A DNA stretch of 64,000 nucleotides from Arachidicoccus terrestris. GTDB taxonomy: Bacteria; Bacteroidota; Bacteroidia; Chitinophagales; Chitinophagaceae. A program made the translations under genes and the position numbers. Positions 19,622 through 27,649 of the stretch are shown piece by piece. The stretch's first letter is position 1. Each line of letters starts with the position of its first letter. The notes under the pieces were generated by a model, which ran no database searches, had not been told where the DNA came from, and saw only the letters and a program-made list of their open reading frames with translations. The DNA is taken from assembly GCF_020042345.1 (NCBI RefSeq), contig NZ_CP083387.1, forward strand, positions 1-64,000. Direction: 5' to 3'.

Positions 19622-20971
19622 CTAATTTCTGGCATAAAAGAAGGAGGAAAATGAGGGATTTGCCATTTTTTCGCACTTCGATAATTTTTTTTCAATGTTC
19701 ACGAAGTCGGAAAAATTAATATTTACACTTTGCGCCCAATTTTCAACTCTACATCTATTTATAATATCACCAGTAGTAACCCTTTGCTTTTTAATATTTA
19801 CGTACCATTTAGGCCCAGGGAGTTGTTTTTTTGATTTGGACTGCTGCTGTTTGTGCGATGCCAGTATCATCATAGCATAACATGCGGATACAAATGCCGG
19901 AACTTTTGCTACCGCAGTTTTTTCCCGGATTTGTGCCTGACCACATCCCATTAATGTTTTCTGATCTCTAAAGCCGACTTCTATCTCCCATCTTCTAATA
20001 TAAGCCTGGACCTGCAGGAAAATATCTATCTCTTGATTGGTTGATATTAAATAGGCGGGAGCACGATACAGTAATTTTGATTTTTTGGTGAGCCTATAGG
20101 AAACTGGCCTGATAATGATCAGCATTAAGTCTCTCTTACCTGATTTTCGCCAGCGTATATCTTTTACAACTTTCACATTGAATGTACGCATCTTTCCTGC
20201 AGCCCATGCTTCAACCTGCTGATAAGGATAGTCATCGCTTTGTCGGATTTGTTCTGGTGTGGGGAGCTCTTCTCCATAATATCGTTTACGTCCCTTTCCT
20301 GATTGTTGCTCTTCTGGTAGAGCATAAATTTTTGAATCCTTCCTTATGCGGCCAATGAGTTCTACATTTTCTGGAAGTTGCCTTAAAACAGTTCCATTCG
20401 TGTAACTGCCGTCCACGCTCAGGATAAGTTTTTTATTTTTATAGCCATCGTCATCTAAGCACTTTCTCAAGGCTATGACACGCTGGACGCCTACTTCGCT
20501 CATTTTTTCTTTCTTCTGTCTTTCCCGGTATAGTGCTACTTCCTGGTCGGTCGCATTTTTTGACGGCTTCTTGGTGGGAGGACAATGTTTGAAGTCTACC
20601 GGGATGGCCCTTGATGGACCGCAGAGGTCTTTTTCAATGAGCGATAAAGAGAGTTGAACAAATCGTTGGCCCCAAATGAAATTATTACAAAACGGGGGGC
20701 CAAGTGGATCCCTTAGCCATCCGGTCCCTGATATTTTCTTCCCTCTCTTCCTTAACAGGGTATCGTCCATGTGTGCATAAATAAAATCGCCTTTCTTTCT
20801 ATTTTGATACACGACCTCCTTTCTAACTTCAGAAAAAATTGCATTCATATCCATTCTTTCACCCTTAAATATTCGATAGGCCGCACTCCAGTCCTTAAAC
20901 TGATTCCCACTTGCTGTTAACATCCCTGTTATCGTACAACGTCCAATACATGAAATAACTCCGTGAGACAA
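19622..20971 (-). CDS. IS701/DDE_5-like DDE transposase
   Basis: A transposase of the group with MDDTLLRKRGKKISGTGW and RDPLGPPFCNNFIWGQRF. The DDE triad is visible: Asp in AHMDDTLLRK, Asp in LILSVDGSYTNGTVL and Glu in RRWEIEVGFRDQKTLMG. The nearest possible start is a TTG at 20971. However, the same frame continues upstream as plausible coding sequence (CFNELFDRCITAFKQSRTF) to about 21052, with no ATG, GTG or TTG. That frame is offset by -1 from the AbrB-like ORF and meets it at an A9 run. The likely product is a frameshift fusion. The stop is inside the left terminal repeat. Confidence 0.85.
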   Translation of the reverse strand: MSHGVISCIGRCTITGMLTASGNQFKDWSAAYRIFKGERMDMNAIFSEVRKEVVYQNRKKGDFIYAHMDDTLLRKRGKKISGTGWLRDPLGPPFCNNFIWGQRFVQLSLSLIEKDLCGPSRAIPVDFKHCPPTKKPSKNATDQEVALYRERQKKEKMSEVGVQRVIALRKCLDDDGYKNKKLILSVDGSYTNGTVLRQLPENVELIGRIRKDSKIYALPEEQQSGKGRKRYYGEELPTPEQIRQSDDYPYQQVEAWAAGKMRTFNVKVVKDIRWRKSGKRDLMLIIIRPVSYRLTKKSKLLYRAPAYLISTNQEIDIFLQVQAYIRRWEIEVGFRDQKTLMGCGQAQIREKTAVAKVPAFVSACYAMMILASHKQQQSKSKKQLPGPKWYVNIKKQRVTTGDIINRCRVENWAQSVNINFSDFVNIEKKLSKCEKMANPSFSSFFYARN

Positions 20972-21048
20972 ATCGCGAGCTCTCTGAAAAGTTCTGGATT
21001 GCTTGAAAGCTGTTATACATCTATCGAATAATTCATTAAAGCAAGCAA

Positions 21049-21258
21049 CTACTCCTTCTTTTTGGGGAGTTTTTTTTTAAGATCTTTTACGGATTCATCA
21101 CTACGCTGAAGTACTAGGCGCTGGTGATCATCTATCACCCACTCAACAATCTCTCCTTGCTTAAATTCTATTGCCTGAGCCACGGCAGCTGGAAAATTTA
21201 CATACCATTGCTCACTCTTTGCTCTTTTTATTATCTGAATTTTAGTTGGATATCCCAT
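21049..21258 (-). CDS. AbrB/SpoVT-like DNA-binding protein encoded in the IS
   Basis: 69 residues with a swapped-hairpin AbrB-like pattern (YVNFPAAVAQAIEFKQGEIV, then EWVIDDHQRLVLQRS), as in MazE/SpoVT-type N-terminal DNA-binding folds, followed by a lysine-rich tail. It lies between the IS hairpin ends, immediately upstream of the transposase frame. It could bind the terminal repeats or its own operator. Near its 3' end an A9 run sits in the only short window where this frame and the transposase frame overlap, suggesting that it is also the N-terminal part of the transposase. Confidence 0.7.
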   Translation of the reverse strand: MGYPTKIQIIKRAKSEQWYVNFPAAVAQAIEFKQGEIVEWVIDDHQRLVLQRSDESVKDLKKKLPKKKE

Positions 21259-21280
21259 ATCTAGTCGTTTAACTAGATAT
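21257..21280. promoter_or_regulatory. inverted repeat at the AbrB-like start (candidate operator)
   Basis: Perfect 9-bp arms ATATCTAGT and ACTAGATAT separated by CGTTTA. It overlaps the start codon of the AbrB-like ORF (ATG at 21258). This placement suggests autoregulation by the encoded DNA-binding protein; that is inference. Confidence 0.45.
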
Positions 21281-21289
21281 AAAGATCAC

Positions 21290-21327
21290 AAAAAATAGCA
21301 ATATAACCAACTAAATTGCTATTTTTT
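21290..21327. terminator. bidirectional terminator-like hairpin at the IS entrance
   Basis: Arms AAAAAATAGCAAT (21290-21302) and ATTGCTATTTTTT (21315-21327) around a 12-nt loop, with T-runs on either strand. It lies between the right IS end and the AbrB-like ORF. It would block outside transcription from reading into the transposase. Confidence 0.55.
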
Positions 21328-21360
21328 TTTGCCTTATCTAGAAAAAGGCCAAACTAGAGA

Positions 21361-21384
21361 AACATCCCCCTGACGGGGGATGTT
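21361..21384. repeat. right-end hairpin of the insertion sequence
   Basis: Identical 24-bp hairpin to the left end (10-bp arms, TGAC loop). On the inner side, after 4 bases, it is preceded by GCCAAACTA, the reverse complement of TAGTTTGGC next to the left hairpin. Confidence 0.8.
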
Positions 21385-21421
21385 GCTATTAAAAAAATCA
21401 CTATGTAAACTTCCAGGCAAA

Positions 21422-22048
21422 TCAGGTTGATCGGTATTTTCCCCTGACAATATCCAGCCGGTTATTGACTTCCAGTTTAAGGTATATCTTTTTCACGTGC
21501 GATTTCACGGTTTCAACGGAGATATTGAGACGTTCTGCGATTACTTTGTTTGTCAGCCCCTCCTCGATGGCGTGAAGGACCTGCTGCTCTCTTTGTGTGA
21601 GCGGATCCTGGATTTTAGTTGAATAGGAAGGACTAAAATAATCGGTGACCTTTTTGGCGATGTCCGGTGACATAAATGCCCCGCCGTTATAAATACTGTT
21701 TAAGGCTTCTTTAATTTTTACAAAAGCCGTTTGCTTGGAGACATAACCGGACGCACCGGCGCAAAGCGCCTGAAAGATACGTTCTGTATCATTATAGACG
21801 GATAACATCAAAATCTGACATTTAGGCGCTCTTTTTTTAATCAGGCTTAGCCCTTCAATGCCCGACGCGCCGGGCAGCCCGATATCGGATAAAATAATAT
21901 CAAAGTAAAGGTGGTCCTCCCAGCTAAGCATAAAATCCTCCACCGACCCGGCCGACAGCAATACCTCAAATCCCGCCTCTGTGGCAAAGTAATTCACCAG
22001 AGAGGTCCGGATCATCCCATCATCTTCAATAATACCTAATTTTATCAT
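21422..22048 (-). CDS. NarL/FixJ-type response regulator
   Basis: A 208-residue two-component regulator. The receiver domain (about residues 1-120) has acidic residues at 8-10, the phospho-acceptor Asp55 in IILSDIGLPG and the conserved Lys in GYVSKQTAF. The LuxR/GerE helix-turn-helix is at about 142-205 (LTQREQQVLHAIEEGLTNKV, ISVETVKSHVKKIYLKLEV). It is divergent from the histidine kinase starting at 22331, its probable partner. The insertion sequence ends only 37 bp past its stop codon. Confidence 0.93.
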   Translation of the reverse strand: MIKLGIIEDDGMIRTSLVNYFATEAGFEVLLSAGSVEDFMLSWEDHLYFDIILSDIGLPGASGIEGLSLIKKRAPKCQILMLSVYNDTERIFQALCAGASGYVSKQTAFVKIKEALNSIYNGGAFMSPDIAKKVTDYFSPSYSTKIQDPLTQREQQVLHAIEEGLTNKVIAERLNISVETVKSHVKKIYLKLEVNNRLDIVRGKYRST

Positions 22049-22293
22049 TTGGCTAAATTACAACCCGTAAATGAATTAAATATCCCCCTGTCGAGGGATG
22101 GCACAAAAAAAATTTTTGAATCCGTAAACGGCCGCTGCCTTCCCAAACGACACCCCCGGCACCACGTAAAACACTGGCATAATCAGTCTGTATTCGACTT
22201 GCCTGCGCGTCATGGCAGCAACAAAAAATCCAATATAGCGCCCGTTACGCCGCTTCTTTGATTCACAATGACAAATAATCTAGGAAAATACTA

Positions 22294-22301
22294 TATATTT
22301 G
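22294..22301 (+). promoter_or_regulatory. -7 element upstream of the histidine kinase
   Basis: TATATTTG matches TAnnTTTG and lies 29 bp before the ATG at 22331. No clear -33 TTG is seen at the right distance. It argues that translation starts at 22331 rather than at the in-frame ATG at 22268. In the same divergent gap, 22082-22099 holds an imperfect hairpin similar to the IS-end hairpins. Confidence 0.35.
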
Positions 22302-22330
22302 ACAATCAAATACTTCAAATACCCAAACTG

Positions 22331-25300
22331 ATGAATAAAGCAATTTATTGCTTACTGCTATGTTGGTTCTGGAGCTATCCTGTGGGCAGCCAGGCTCAGA
22401 AAAGCTACTTAGCGATTAATGCCATTCATTTACCGAAACACGTCGCCGACAACAACATTCAGATGGCGCTGCGCGATGAGAGCGGCTTGGTGTGGTTCGT
22501 GACCGAAAGCGGCCTCTACCGTTACGACGGAACCGAGTTGCTGCATTTCGGCATTGGCACAACGCCTGCCTTGCCAAGGCTGTCCATTACAGCCCTTAGC
22601 ACTGATCATCAGGGGCACCTCTGGATAGGTTTTACCGACGGTGCTGCCAGATTTGATTTAAAAAAATGGTCTATTTCTCCTTTAAAACTAAGTACCGCCT
22701 ATCTGAATTCCTTAAATCCGCACGATAGAAAGATAACAGCTATCAGCTGCCTTGGCAATAATGAAGTTTATTTTGGTACGCAAAGTGGGAAACTGCTTCG
22801 GGCCGATGCCGATAGCCTGCTTCAGATCGCGGACCTGGGCATCGGGAAAATCGCATTTGAACCTACCGGACCGCCGGTCCCTGAGCCAACCATTGAAAAT
22901 ATACAGGAGCCTGTCAAAGGGCAGTTGTGGGTAACGACCGGCGATGGAATATTGGCCAGCATCGGCAAGACGCATAAGGGCTATGAAAAGCCTGTTTGTT
23001 ACAAATTCGAAGCGATCGGTTCCAACGGTATTACCAATATTTGCTATGACAGTTCCGGTAAATGCTTATTCGCCGTGAAAGATAAGGGCATCTTTCGTTC
23101 TGACATCAATGCGATATATAAAGAAAAAAAAGCCCATGCCAGTAACGCTTTTCCAATCGACTGTTCGAAGTTCATCCGTCCTGTCCCTTTACCGGACAGC
23201 GTGCAAGAGAATAATTATTCACTGTTATTTTGCGTACCCGGAGGGCAACCCGGCATTGTCACGATGGGTAAGGGCCTGAACCGGTATGTTTTCATGTATG
23301 ACTTTGGAAGCGGCAAATGGTTGCGCAACGCACAGCCGTACCTGGCCAGGTATCCTGGAGAACACATCCACAGCGTCTCCTTCCAACCGTCAGCCAGGAC
23401 CGTCTATATCAGTTCCGGGGGCGGACTTACTTCCATTCATGCCGGTTTTCTGCCCTTTGACATGCGACTTTATAGTGAGGACAACATCAACAGTATCCGG
23501 GCCATTTATGGCGCAGGCGACAGTGTCTATATTGGTTCTTACCAAAAATATCTTTTACGCTACAACAGACGAACAGGAGCCGTCAAGCCATTGCAGACGA
23601 TCTATGTCTATTCAATCCTTCCCTGGAGTAAAGACAGCTTGCTGATCGGGTCGGAAGGTGCTGGCCTTTGCTGGTATCAGCCTTCCGTCAATAAACTGAC
23701 GTATATAGGTCGCCAGCTAAGTCTTGCCCGAAAAGCCAGCGTTTATCAAAGTAAATTTGTTACGGTCCTAAGCCGGGTAAACCCGCATTTAGTCCTCGAG
23801 GGAACCACGCGCGGTTTACACCTGGTGGACCCTATAGGTAAAAAACTGTACCCGGTGTTCTCCAATTCTTCGGCCCAAAACATGCAGGCCGTAAAAATAA
23901 ATGCCATAACCCCCTATCCCTACAGAAATAATCCTCTTTTCACTACATTTATCGTGGGCACGGACGCCGGTGCTTTTTTGACAAATTCACAAACCGGACA
24001 AACCCGTTATTTATTTGCGGACAGCATTTCGGCGGACATCAAACAGTCGAAAGTTCATGGTTTTGCCGTGGTGGATGATCAAATATGGGTAGCCACGAGC
24101 GGACTCGGCGTATTGGCCGTGGACTACTTGGGCAAAATCAATTATATGGAATGGCTAAATTCCAAACTTACCAGCCATACCGTTTTTTCCATCGCAAAAA
24201 CTGGGAGCCATATCCTGATAGGTACGAATAGGGGATTGAATATTATTGATTTAAAAGACAGCAGTGTGGTAAACTATCAAAGTTCCGACGGCATGCATTC
24301 CGATGAGTTTAATCAGGCGGCTTCATTTACAAATGGTCAGGATATCTACCTGGGCACAATCAATGGCATTATCTGCTGGAACACAAACAGGGCCCGCCAG
24401 GCAAAGCAAACCGCTCCCCTGCCTATTCATATCAACAAACTGATAATTGCAGACAAGAACAATCAAATAACCACCTCTTACCGCCTCGCCTATCTGCCGT
24501 CTGACAGCTGCCAGATCAGGATTCCTGCCAATACGCGTTACTTCTCTATCACTTTTGATAATCCGGAAACACAAAATAAAAAAACGCCCTATTACTACAG
24601 GCTCGGTCCAAAAGATAACTGGATCGATATTGGTGCTCACCGGGAAATCACGTTCAATAAAATGCCTCCCGGCAATTATACGCTGCAGTTAACCCATAAT
24701 ATTAACGGCAAGATCCAACAGGCAGAGATTTTTGAGGTACCCATTATTATCCTGCCCGCTTATTATCAGACGCTCTGGTTCAAAATACTCGTTTTGTTGG
24801 GCATTGCGGGGATTTTATTGCTGATCATACGGCTACGCCAGAAACAACAAAACAAAGAGCGCAACTTACGCACAAAGATTGCCGGGGATCTCCACGATGA
24901 AATAGGCAGTTCCCTGACAAGAATATGGCACCAGGCTCAGCACTTACAGGCTGATAAGATGATCAGGCCCCTACTTGAAAAGGAGCCTGAGGAGCGCACC
25001 AAGCTGCAACATATTGGTGACACCAGCCAGGAAGCCATCGCCATGCTCAGCGATATGGTTTGGTCAATTGATGCACACTTTGACACAATAGAAGAACTGA
25101 CCATCCGGATGAAGACCTATGTATATCAACTTCAAACCGAATCTGATATTCCTGTATATATGACGATCACCAATGTCTCTAAAGAGAAAAAAGTCAGTCA
25201 GATCATTCGCCAGAATATCTTTCTAGTGTTTAAAGAAGGGGTGAATAATGCCATAAAGTACGGGGATGGTGCGAACATTCAAATTAATGTCAGCATATCA

Positions 25301-25474
25301 ACGGATGCCAGAATCAAAATAAAAATAACAAACAGCTTTAACCCGGCAGCGATAAACACACGTGTTATGGGTGGAAGAGGTATTATAAATATGCAAAGGC
25401 GGGTCAAAAATATGAACGGTGAATTGATCATTGAAACGGAGGAAAGTATTTTTACACTGATAATAACTGTTTAG
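22331..25474 (+). CDS. sensor histidine kinase with Reg_prop beta-propeller and Y_Y_Y domain
   Basis: A sensor kinase of about 1047 residues. The start MNKAIYCLLLCWFWSYPVGS gives a signal peptide. The periplasmic part is a two-component-regulator propeller (about residues 25-700; ESGLYRYDGTELLHF and GLNIIDLKDSSVVNYQSSDG are typical blades), then a Y_Y_Y domain (about 735-810). One TM segment follows (WFKILVLLGIAGILLLII). The cytoplasmic end has a HisKA_3 box with the phospho-His in DLHDEIGSSLTR (about residue 853) and a HATPase with FKEGVNNAIKYGDGA and GGRGIINMQRR. It probably senses a glycan or stress signal and phosphorylates the divergent regulator. Confidence 0.92.
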   Translation: MNKAIYCLLLCWFWSYPVGSQAQKSYLAINAIHLPKHVADNNIQMALRDESGLVWFVTESGLYRYDGTELLHFGIGTTPALPRLSITALSTDHQGHLWIGFTDGAARFDLKKWSISPLKLSTAYLNSLNPHDRKITAISCLGNNEVYFGTQSGKLLRADADSLLQIADLGIGKIAFEPTGPPVPEPTIENIQEPVKGQLWVTTGDGILASIGKTHKGYEKPVCYKFEAIGSNGITNICYDSSGKCLFAVKDKGIFRSDINAIYKEKKAHASNAFPIDCSKFIRPVPLPDSVQENNYSLLFCVPGGQPGIVTMGKGLNRYVFMYDFGSGKWLRNAQPYLARYPGEHIHSVSFQPSARTVYISSGGGLTSIHAGFLPFDMRLYSEDNINSIRAIYGAGDSVYIGSYQKYLLRYNRRTGAVKPLQTIYVYSILPWSKDSLLIGSEGAGLCWYQPSVNKLTYIGRQLSLARKASVYQSKFVTVLSRVNPHLVLEGTTRGLHLVDPIGKKLYPVFSNSSAQNMQAVKINAITPYPYRNNPLFTTFIVGTDAGAFLTNSQTGQTRYLFADSISADIKQSKVHGFAVVDDQIWVATSGLGVLAVDYLGKINYMEWLNSKLTSHTVFSIAKTGSHILIGTNRGLNIIDLKDSSVVNYQSSDGMHSDEFNQAASFTNGQDIYLGTINGIICWNTNRARQAKQTAPLPIHINKLIIADKNNQITTSYRLAYLPSDSCQIRIPANTRYFSITFDNPETQNKKTPYYYRLGPKDNWIDIGAHREITFNKMPPGNYTLQLTHNINGKIQQAEIFEVPIIILPAYYQTLWFKILVLLGIAGILLLIIRLRQKQQNKERNLRTKIAGDLHDEIGSSLTRIWHQAQHLQADKMIRPLLEKEPEERTKLQHIGDTSQEAIAMLSDMVWSIDAHFDTIEELTIRMKTYVYQLQTESDIPVYMTITNVSKEKKVSQIIRQNIFLVFKEGVNNAIKYGDGANIQINVSISTDARIKIKITNSFNPAAINTRVMGGRGIINMQRRVKNMNGELIIETEESIFTLIITV

Positions 25475-25981
25475 AAATGTCTAAAACAAGGACTGTATCC
25501 ACATTTTATGTATTATAATAGCGCAAATAAATACCTGCAAGAACCATAAATTCAAAGTAAACATCTATTAGCAGCCTTTTTTTAACCGGCATTGGGAGCC
25601 AGCGGAAGTCCAGAAGTGGTGATCCGTGTCGCTTTGATTGGCACATAACGCTGCGAATCTTTTTACCATGCCCTTTATTTGAAAGGCCAAAAATATCCCG
25701 CCAGATAGGTATTGCCCCGTTAAACCAATAATAGCAAAGGACACACAATGGGGCTACACCTAATCATTGGAAAGTTCTCCGTGTGGCCAAGGCGCCAGGT
25801 CGTGCAGGCATCCGACACCATATGCATTCAGCAACACCCATCAATTAGAACACACTGATCTACAGCATCATCAATTGTATGGTAAAAAAAATATCATTTT
25901 TCTATCTCCAAATGTCCAATTACTGCCTACTCAAACATTATTAGAGTGAAAACATTCCATGTACCTCTAAAAAATATAACT
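25475..25981. other. intergenic, no supported gene
   Basis: About 500 bp between the kinase and the AhpD-like gene. An 80-codon minus-strand frame (25506-25748) and a 60-codon plus-strand frame have no recognisable motif and unnatural composition. I see no RNA gene or repeat. Confidence 0.4.
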
Positions 25982-26455
25982 ATGCAAAAGAGAATTAACC
26001 TGTTCGAACACCGTTCCAATGTATCTAAAGACCTCCAAAGCCTTGTAGTCTATCTGGGAAAATCTTCTCTCGAAAAAAATCTACTGCACCTGGTGGAAAC
26101 CAGGGTCTCTCAACTCAACGGTTGCGCCTTTTGTCTGGATATGCACACAAAAGATTTGCGCGCTGAAGGAGAAACGGAGCAACGTATCTACCTGTTGAGC
26201 GCCTGGAGAGAAACCAGCCTGTACACGGGACGTGAACAGGCCGCCCTGGCCTGGGCAGAAGCAGTCACCAAACTGGAAAACGGTCAGGTTTCAGATGAAG
26301 TTTATGAGCAGGCGTTGCAAGAGTTCTCAGAAAAAGAATTGGTAGACCTGACCCTGACAATTAACAGCATCAATCTATACAATCGTTTCAATATAGCTTT
26401 CCAAACGCCGGCAGGCGATTACCAGCCAGGGCAGTTTGCCGTTCACGCGAATTAA
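25982..26455 (+). CDS. AhpD-like carboxymuconolactone decarboxylase family protein
   Basis: A 157-residue all-helical CMD-fold protein. The signature LNGCAFCLDMHTKDLRAEGE carries the redox CxxC followed by the conserved His three residues on, as in AhpD-like peroxidase partners. The segment LLSAWRETSLYTGREQAALA is typical. I choose the ATG at 25982 (MQKRINLFEHRSN); the frame stays open 12 codons further upstream. A strong terminator follows, so it is probably a single-gene transcript. Likely role: thiol-based peroxide defence. Confidence 0.88.
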   Translation: MQKRINLFEHRSNVSKDLQSLVVYLGKSSLEKNLLHLVETRVSQLNGCAFCLDMHTKDLRAEGETEQRIYLLSAWRETSLYTGREQAALAWAEAVTKLENGQVSDEVYEQALQEFSEKELVDLTLTINSINLYNRFNIAFQTPAGDYQPGQFAVHAN

Positions 26456-26510
26456 CGAATACCATCCCTTATGGCCAATTACCTATTGTTCAGACCGGGC
26501 AATAAAGGCA

Positions 26511-26548
26511 GGGCAAGCGCATACCGGTTATTAACGCTTGCCCTTTTA
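26511..26548 (+). terminator. intrinsic terminator after the AhpD-like gene
   Basis: Perfect 10-bp stem AGGGCAAGCG / CGCTTGCCCT with a 15-nt loop, ending in TTTT. It lies 55 bp after the stop codon and separates the next gene into its own unit. Confidence 0.75.
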
Positions 26549-26620
26549 TAATAAAATAATGTATACAGGCACCTAACTTCTTCTCTCAATTAGTCACTAT
26601 CAATAAAAACAAGACAACTT

Positions 26621-27157
26621 ATGCTATATAAAATTGCAATTTTCCTCCATGTCACCGGCGCCCTTCTTTTCTTTGCAACCATGGCCATGGAATGGCTTTT
26701 CATCAGTCTCCTGAGAAAAGAAACGAACATCAGCCGTCTTAAAGATCCATTGTCTGGTTATGCCAAGCAAAGTAAATTAGGAGGCGCGTCCATGGCACTG
26801 ATGCTTATTACAGGTGTGTACATGACAGCCACGGTATGGAAAGAAACTGCCTGGATTCCTGTCGCACTGATCAGCATGGTACTGATCGGCGCTATTGGCG
26901 GCATTGTAACAGGCAGGAGAATGAAAAAAATCAAAAATATTGTAAAAAATAACGCCAGCCGGCCGGCCGAAAACCAGTTGATAGTACATGGCCGCGCGCT
27001 TCGGTATTCCCTTCAGACCAGAACCACTATCTTCTTTGGTATCATTTTACTAATGACCATTAAACCCGGATGGACAGGCTCTATTATAACAATTGCTCTG
27101 TCCATATTAATAGGCACCATACCTGCAGGAAGCAGGCGCGTGCCATCCAGGCAGTAA
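26621..27157 (+). CDS. DUF2269-like integral membrane protein
   Basis: 178 residues with four predicted TM helices: IAIFLHVTGALLFFATMAMEW, ASMALMLITGVYMTATVW, IPVALISMVLIGAIGGIV and a C-terminal pair from TIFFGIILLMTIK. The His-Val-x-Gly start of helix 1 and the overall layout resemble the DUF2269 group. No catalytic motif is seen. It follows a terminator and is probably transcribed on its own. Confidence 0.65.
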   Translation: MLYKIAIFLHVTGALLFFATMAMEWLFISLLRKETNISRLKDPLSGYAKQSKLGGASMALMLITGVYMTATVWKETAWIPVALISMVLIGAIGGIVTGRRMKKIKNIVKNNASRPAENQLIVHGRALRYSLQTRTTIFFGIILLMTIKPGWTGSIITIALSILIGTIPAGSRRVPSRQ

Positions 27158-27649
27158 AATACCGCAAATGCAAATAGGCTATCTGAATAGTAAAATCCAT
27201 ATTCTACAGCCATCAGCAATGGCAGGAGATTCTACGCTTCTGGGTTCAACACTAATAACTGAGGGCTTTAGAAAAATCGGTCGAACACATCTTTAAACCT
27301 GATGCTCAATGCTTAAAGATAGTAATCATTTCCGAAATCCAGGAAAGTGACAATTAATAGCGGGCGCATGACCGTTAAAAAGGCATCAATCTAAATACTT
27401 GAGGATGGATCCTGAAGAATGAACAAACAGAGCTGAACAGCATACACATCTTCTTTCCGCAACATGACCTTCCTACACAAACAAGGAGATTCGGAAAATA
27501 TTTGTGAAAGGTGGATCAAAGGGCTGCCCAGCATTATTTGCAGCCATGCGAATTTTTCTGTAACTTACCAAATGAGCAACGCGCTATAACGGCTGCAGCC
27601 AGCGCACCCGATAGCAGGAAACGAATGATCAATCTATCCATAATAAAAG
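27158..27649. other. intergenic, no supported gene
   Basis: About 490 bp without a long open frame. Short coding-like scraps, such as LLGSTLITEGFRKIGRT near 27240-27290, are broken by stops and may be remnants. No RNA or repeat recognised. Confidence 0.35.

Larger units (their letters stand above)
19586..21384 (-). mobile_element. IS701/DDE_5-like insertion sequence with hairpin ends and AbrB-like ORF
   Basis: An element of about 1.8 kb. Its inner order on the minus strand is terminator-like hairpin, AbrB-like ORF, transposase. Both ends carry a 24-bp perfect hairpin (arms AACATCCCCC and GGGGGATGTT), then a 4-nt gap, then the 9-mer TAGTTTGGC or its complement, in mirror arrangement, so each end is a ~37-bp inverted repeat. 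The transposase stop sits on the inner edge of the left repeat. I found no clear target-site duplication (left flank ...AAAATA, right flank GCTATT...), so exact borders are uncertain. Confidence 0.7.

Noticed and set aside
25506-25748. 80-codon minus-strand frame after the histidine kinase
   Set aside because: Composition is not protein-like and no family is recognised.
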